64,000 nt of DNA from Setaria digitata (lineage: Eukaryota > Nematoda > Chromadorea > Rhabditida > Setariidae): NCBI GenBank assembly GCA_003640385.1, contig RCAB01000094.1:113877-177876 (forward strand). The letters run 5' to 3'. A program made the translations under genes and the position numbers. Below the pieces are notes generated by a model. The model searched no databases. It was not told the DNA's origin and saw only the letters and a list, made by a program, of their open reading frames with translations. Below, piece by piece: positions 62,281 through 64,000 of this stretch; the stretch's first letter is position 1, and each line of letters opens with the position of its first letter.

Positions 62281-64000
62281 AGTGTTGTCACATTGTAACT
62301 TGAATCCCGGCTCATTTTCAGCTTGGAAGTAATCAGTTTGAAAATTTCAACGAAAATTATATTCGAAAGATTCGTGCTCAATTCTTTTCTTGCACGCTAT
62401 GAAGTTTCAACATGCAATTTGTATTTCATCTGTGATGCTAATTTTTCAAGTTAGAATATTAGAATTACTAGGTTTATAGTAAACCGAAATCGAATAACCA
62501 GAAATCATCATAAAACTTCCACTACATTAATAATTGTTAACTCGCATATCTCATTACGGTACCGAATTTCTCGGTCAGTTCATTATTGATATTCAATATT
62601 ATAACTTTCAAGTAGCAGTATTTATTCTTTCGTTTACTAACAAAGTTCGACTTACTTCCTCTCGGACTTTCTTAAACTGTAATTGGTGCAAGAGGCGTAG
62701 AGGTATTAGGTCAATTGATGAATCTACATGGTCGATTTTCACAAGCAGAGTCAGAAAATCTGATAAGAGTCTTAGATGAATGCTACTAAGCGTTTCGTTT
62801 TAATTGAACGCTGTGTGAACAAAGCAGTCTTCAGATAAATTAAGTAAATAATATTTACATGAACATAAAGTTAAGCTTAGCTATAGTTAATTATCAAAGT
62901 TGATTGCTACAAAAACTTTTGATTTTCTACTCATAACGTACCAAAGAGTCTTATTTAATCAGAAAGAGATTTTAATAAAAGTTCAAAAAAAAAAAAAAAA
63001 ATCAAAGGGGTTTGTTAAAGTTGCTCAATTGTTTTCCCTGTTTAGAAATACTGTTCATACTCTGCTACAGGAAACACCTGCATGTCGTTCTACTATCAAA
63101 GAACCAGCAAACCCCTTTGATTTTTTTTTGTGGCCACTTCATTAAATTTATAATTTCCTGTAAAATGCAACTTTAACAATCCTTTCGTAATTTTCGCCCA
63201 ACAATTTTTCCATGTTTGATTTATTATAATCTTGAAAGTTTTCACAAACTTGATTTTCTAAATACTTTTTCATGAATTTGTTCATTGAATTTGAGTGAAT
63301 TGTTTTCCCAAGGATGATAGCAAAATCAAAAGCTGCTTTTGAAGAATGTATATAGGCTACATAGTACAGCTAAATCTGAGAATAGCTCCAAAAGACACTG
63401 AATAATTTTTCCGCTATTAAGTTATCTAGTTATACTTGAATTAAATTTTTTTTTGGCGTAATTTATGCTATGATTTCTTCCAACAAATGTTATTTGGAAA
63501 TAACAAAATATTCTTTATTCTTAATCTTTACATGCTGACTTGATCTGACTGGGTGAAAGATAACCTCGTTGAAATCTCCGTATCTTGCTTGCTTTATTTC
63601 TATTGGTTTATGGGAGCAACAATCGTAAGATGAAGGATTAAAATGAGACTAAAATAACTATTTCTCTTTACTGAGTCAGTTGGAATTTAAAAAATTCTTC
63701 TTTTCTAGACTTCCATAAACTCACTCAACTACCAAATAAAAATACTAAGTAACAAAATGCTGTGTAGCAATCCAACATATACATTATAAGACTGCTAGAC
63801 TAAATTTCACAGAAATTTTAAATAGATTGAAGAGACAAGGAAAGGATTTGACGTGGTTACCACGCAACGGATCCTCCTAAGCCATGGCATATACAACCGA
63901 AAAGCATGCAATATTTTTTATACTTAAAACCAATCCGAAATTATATACTAGGAGAAATCAAAAATGCATGCAGTTAGTATATGCGATAAAAAGGGTAGAA
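62281..64000. other. 3' flank of mbr-1, no confident gene
   Basis: One stretch (62534-62779) is open in two overlapping plus-strand frames but has no family match I recognise and no clear splice sites. An inverted repeat lies at 62993-63129 and a 13-base palindrome (CGTGGTTACCACG) at 63852-63864. Otherwise nothing is seen. Confidence 0.45.
62993..63129. repeat. Inverted repeat with 22-bp perfect arms
   Basis: The arm 62993-63014 (nine A, then TCAAAGGGGTTTG) is the exact reverse complement of 63108-63129, leaving a 93-base loop. An 11-base segment at 63014-63024 also pairs with 63167-63177, giving an alternative fold. Confidence 0.85.

Noticed and set aside
1..64000. tRNA, rRNA, known microRNA, CRISPR and intact transposon signatures
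   Set aside because: By eye I found no tRNA B-box, no familiar nematode microRNA seed in a hairpin and no transposase or reverse-transcriptase motifs. A covariance or repeat-library search would be needed to exclude them.

Overview
The window is AT-rich eukaryotic DNA dense in poly(A)/poly(T) runs and dinucleotide repeats. Its genes are split into many short exons by introns with consensus GT/AG ends and nematode-style T-rich acceptors. The recognisable genes (a DAF-12/NHR-8-class nuclear receptor, a diverged MEIS-class homeobox gene and an MBR-1/LCOR-type Pipsqueak factor) point to a nematode, most likely a filarial or other spirurid. The species cannot be named from sequence alone. Isolated N bases inside homopolymers show a draft assembly. 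All gene models were built by hand from open frames, splice signals and matching intron phases.

Layout. 232-6627 (+) encodes a ~985-residue coiled-coil protein in 22 exons. 14567-10103 (-) encodes a complete ~510-residue nuclear receptor in 12 exons, convergent with the first gene. 18592-28520 (+) encodes an unrecognised acidic protein of ~420-433 residues in 13-15 exons. 35408-29542 (-) encodes a MEIS-class TALE homeodomain protein in 11 exons, convergent with the third gene. 35.4-56.4 kb is a ~21 kb tract with no confident gene, full of simple repeats and carrying a few blocks of higher sequence complexity. 56463-62028 (+) encodes the two Pipsqueak domains and CtBP-binding motif of an mbr-1 orthologue; its first coding exon was not found. 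62.0-64.0 kb is 3' flank.

How they may work together. Three of the five genes are developmental transcription factors: a steroid-type receptor class known for dafachronic-acid control of larval arrest, a MEIS/PREP cofactor that partners PBC and Hox proteins, and a corepressor-type factor linked in C. elegans to neurite pruning. The MEIS gene and mbr-1 are divergent and share the 21 kb desert, the natural place for long-range regulatory DNA. A combined regulatory circuit is inference only.

The best second-look items are: a 42-nt in-frame duplication that includes a 3' splice site in the MEIS gene; a 42-nt cassette made of two mini-exons in the unrecognised gene; a diverged ~160-bp repeat pair near 50-51 kb; a 34-bp perfect palindrome at 55.06 kb; and an orphan TATA-box promoter at 37.9 kb. 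I found no tRNA, rRNA, CRISPR array or intact transposon, and no clearly novel system.
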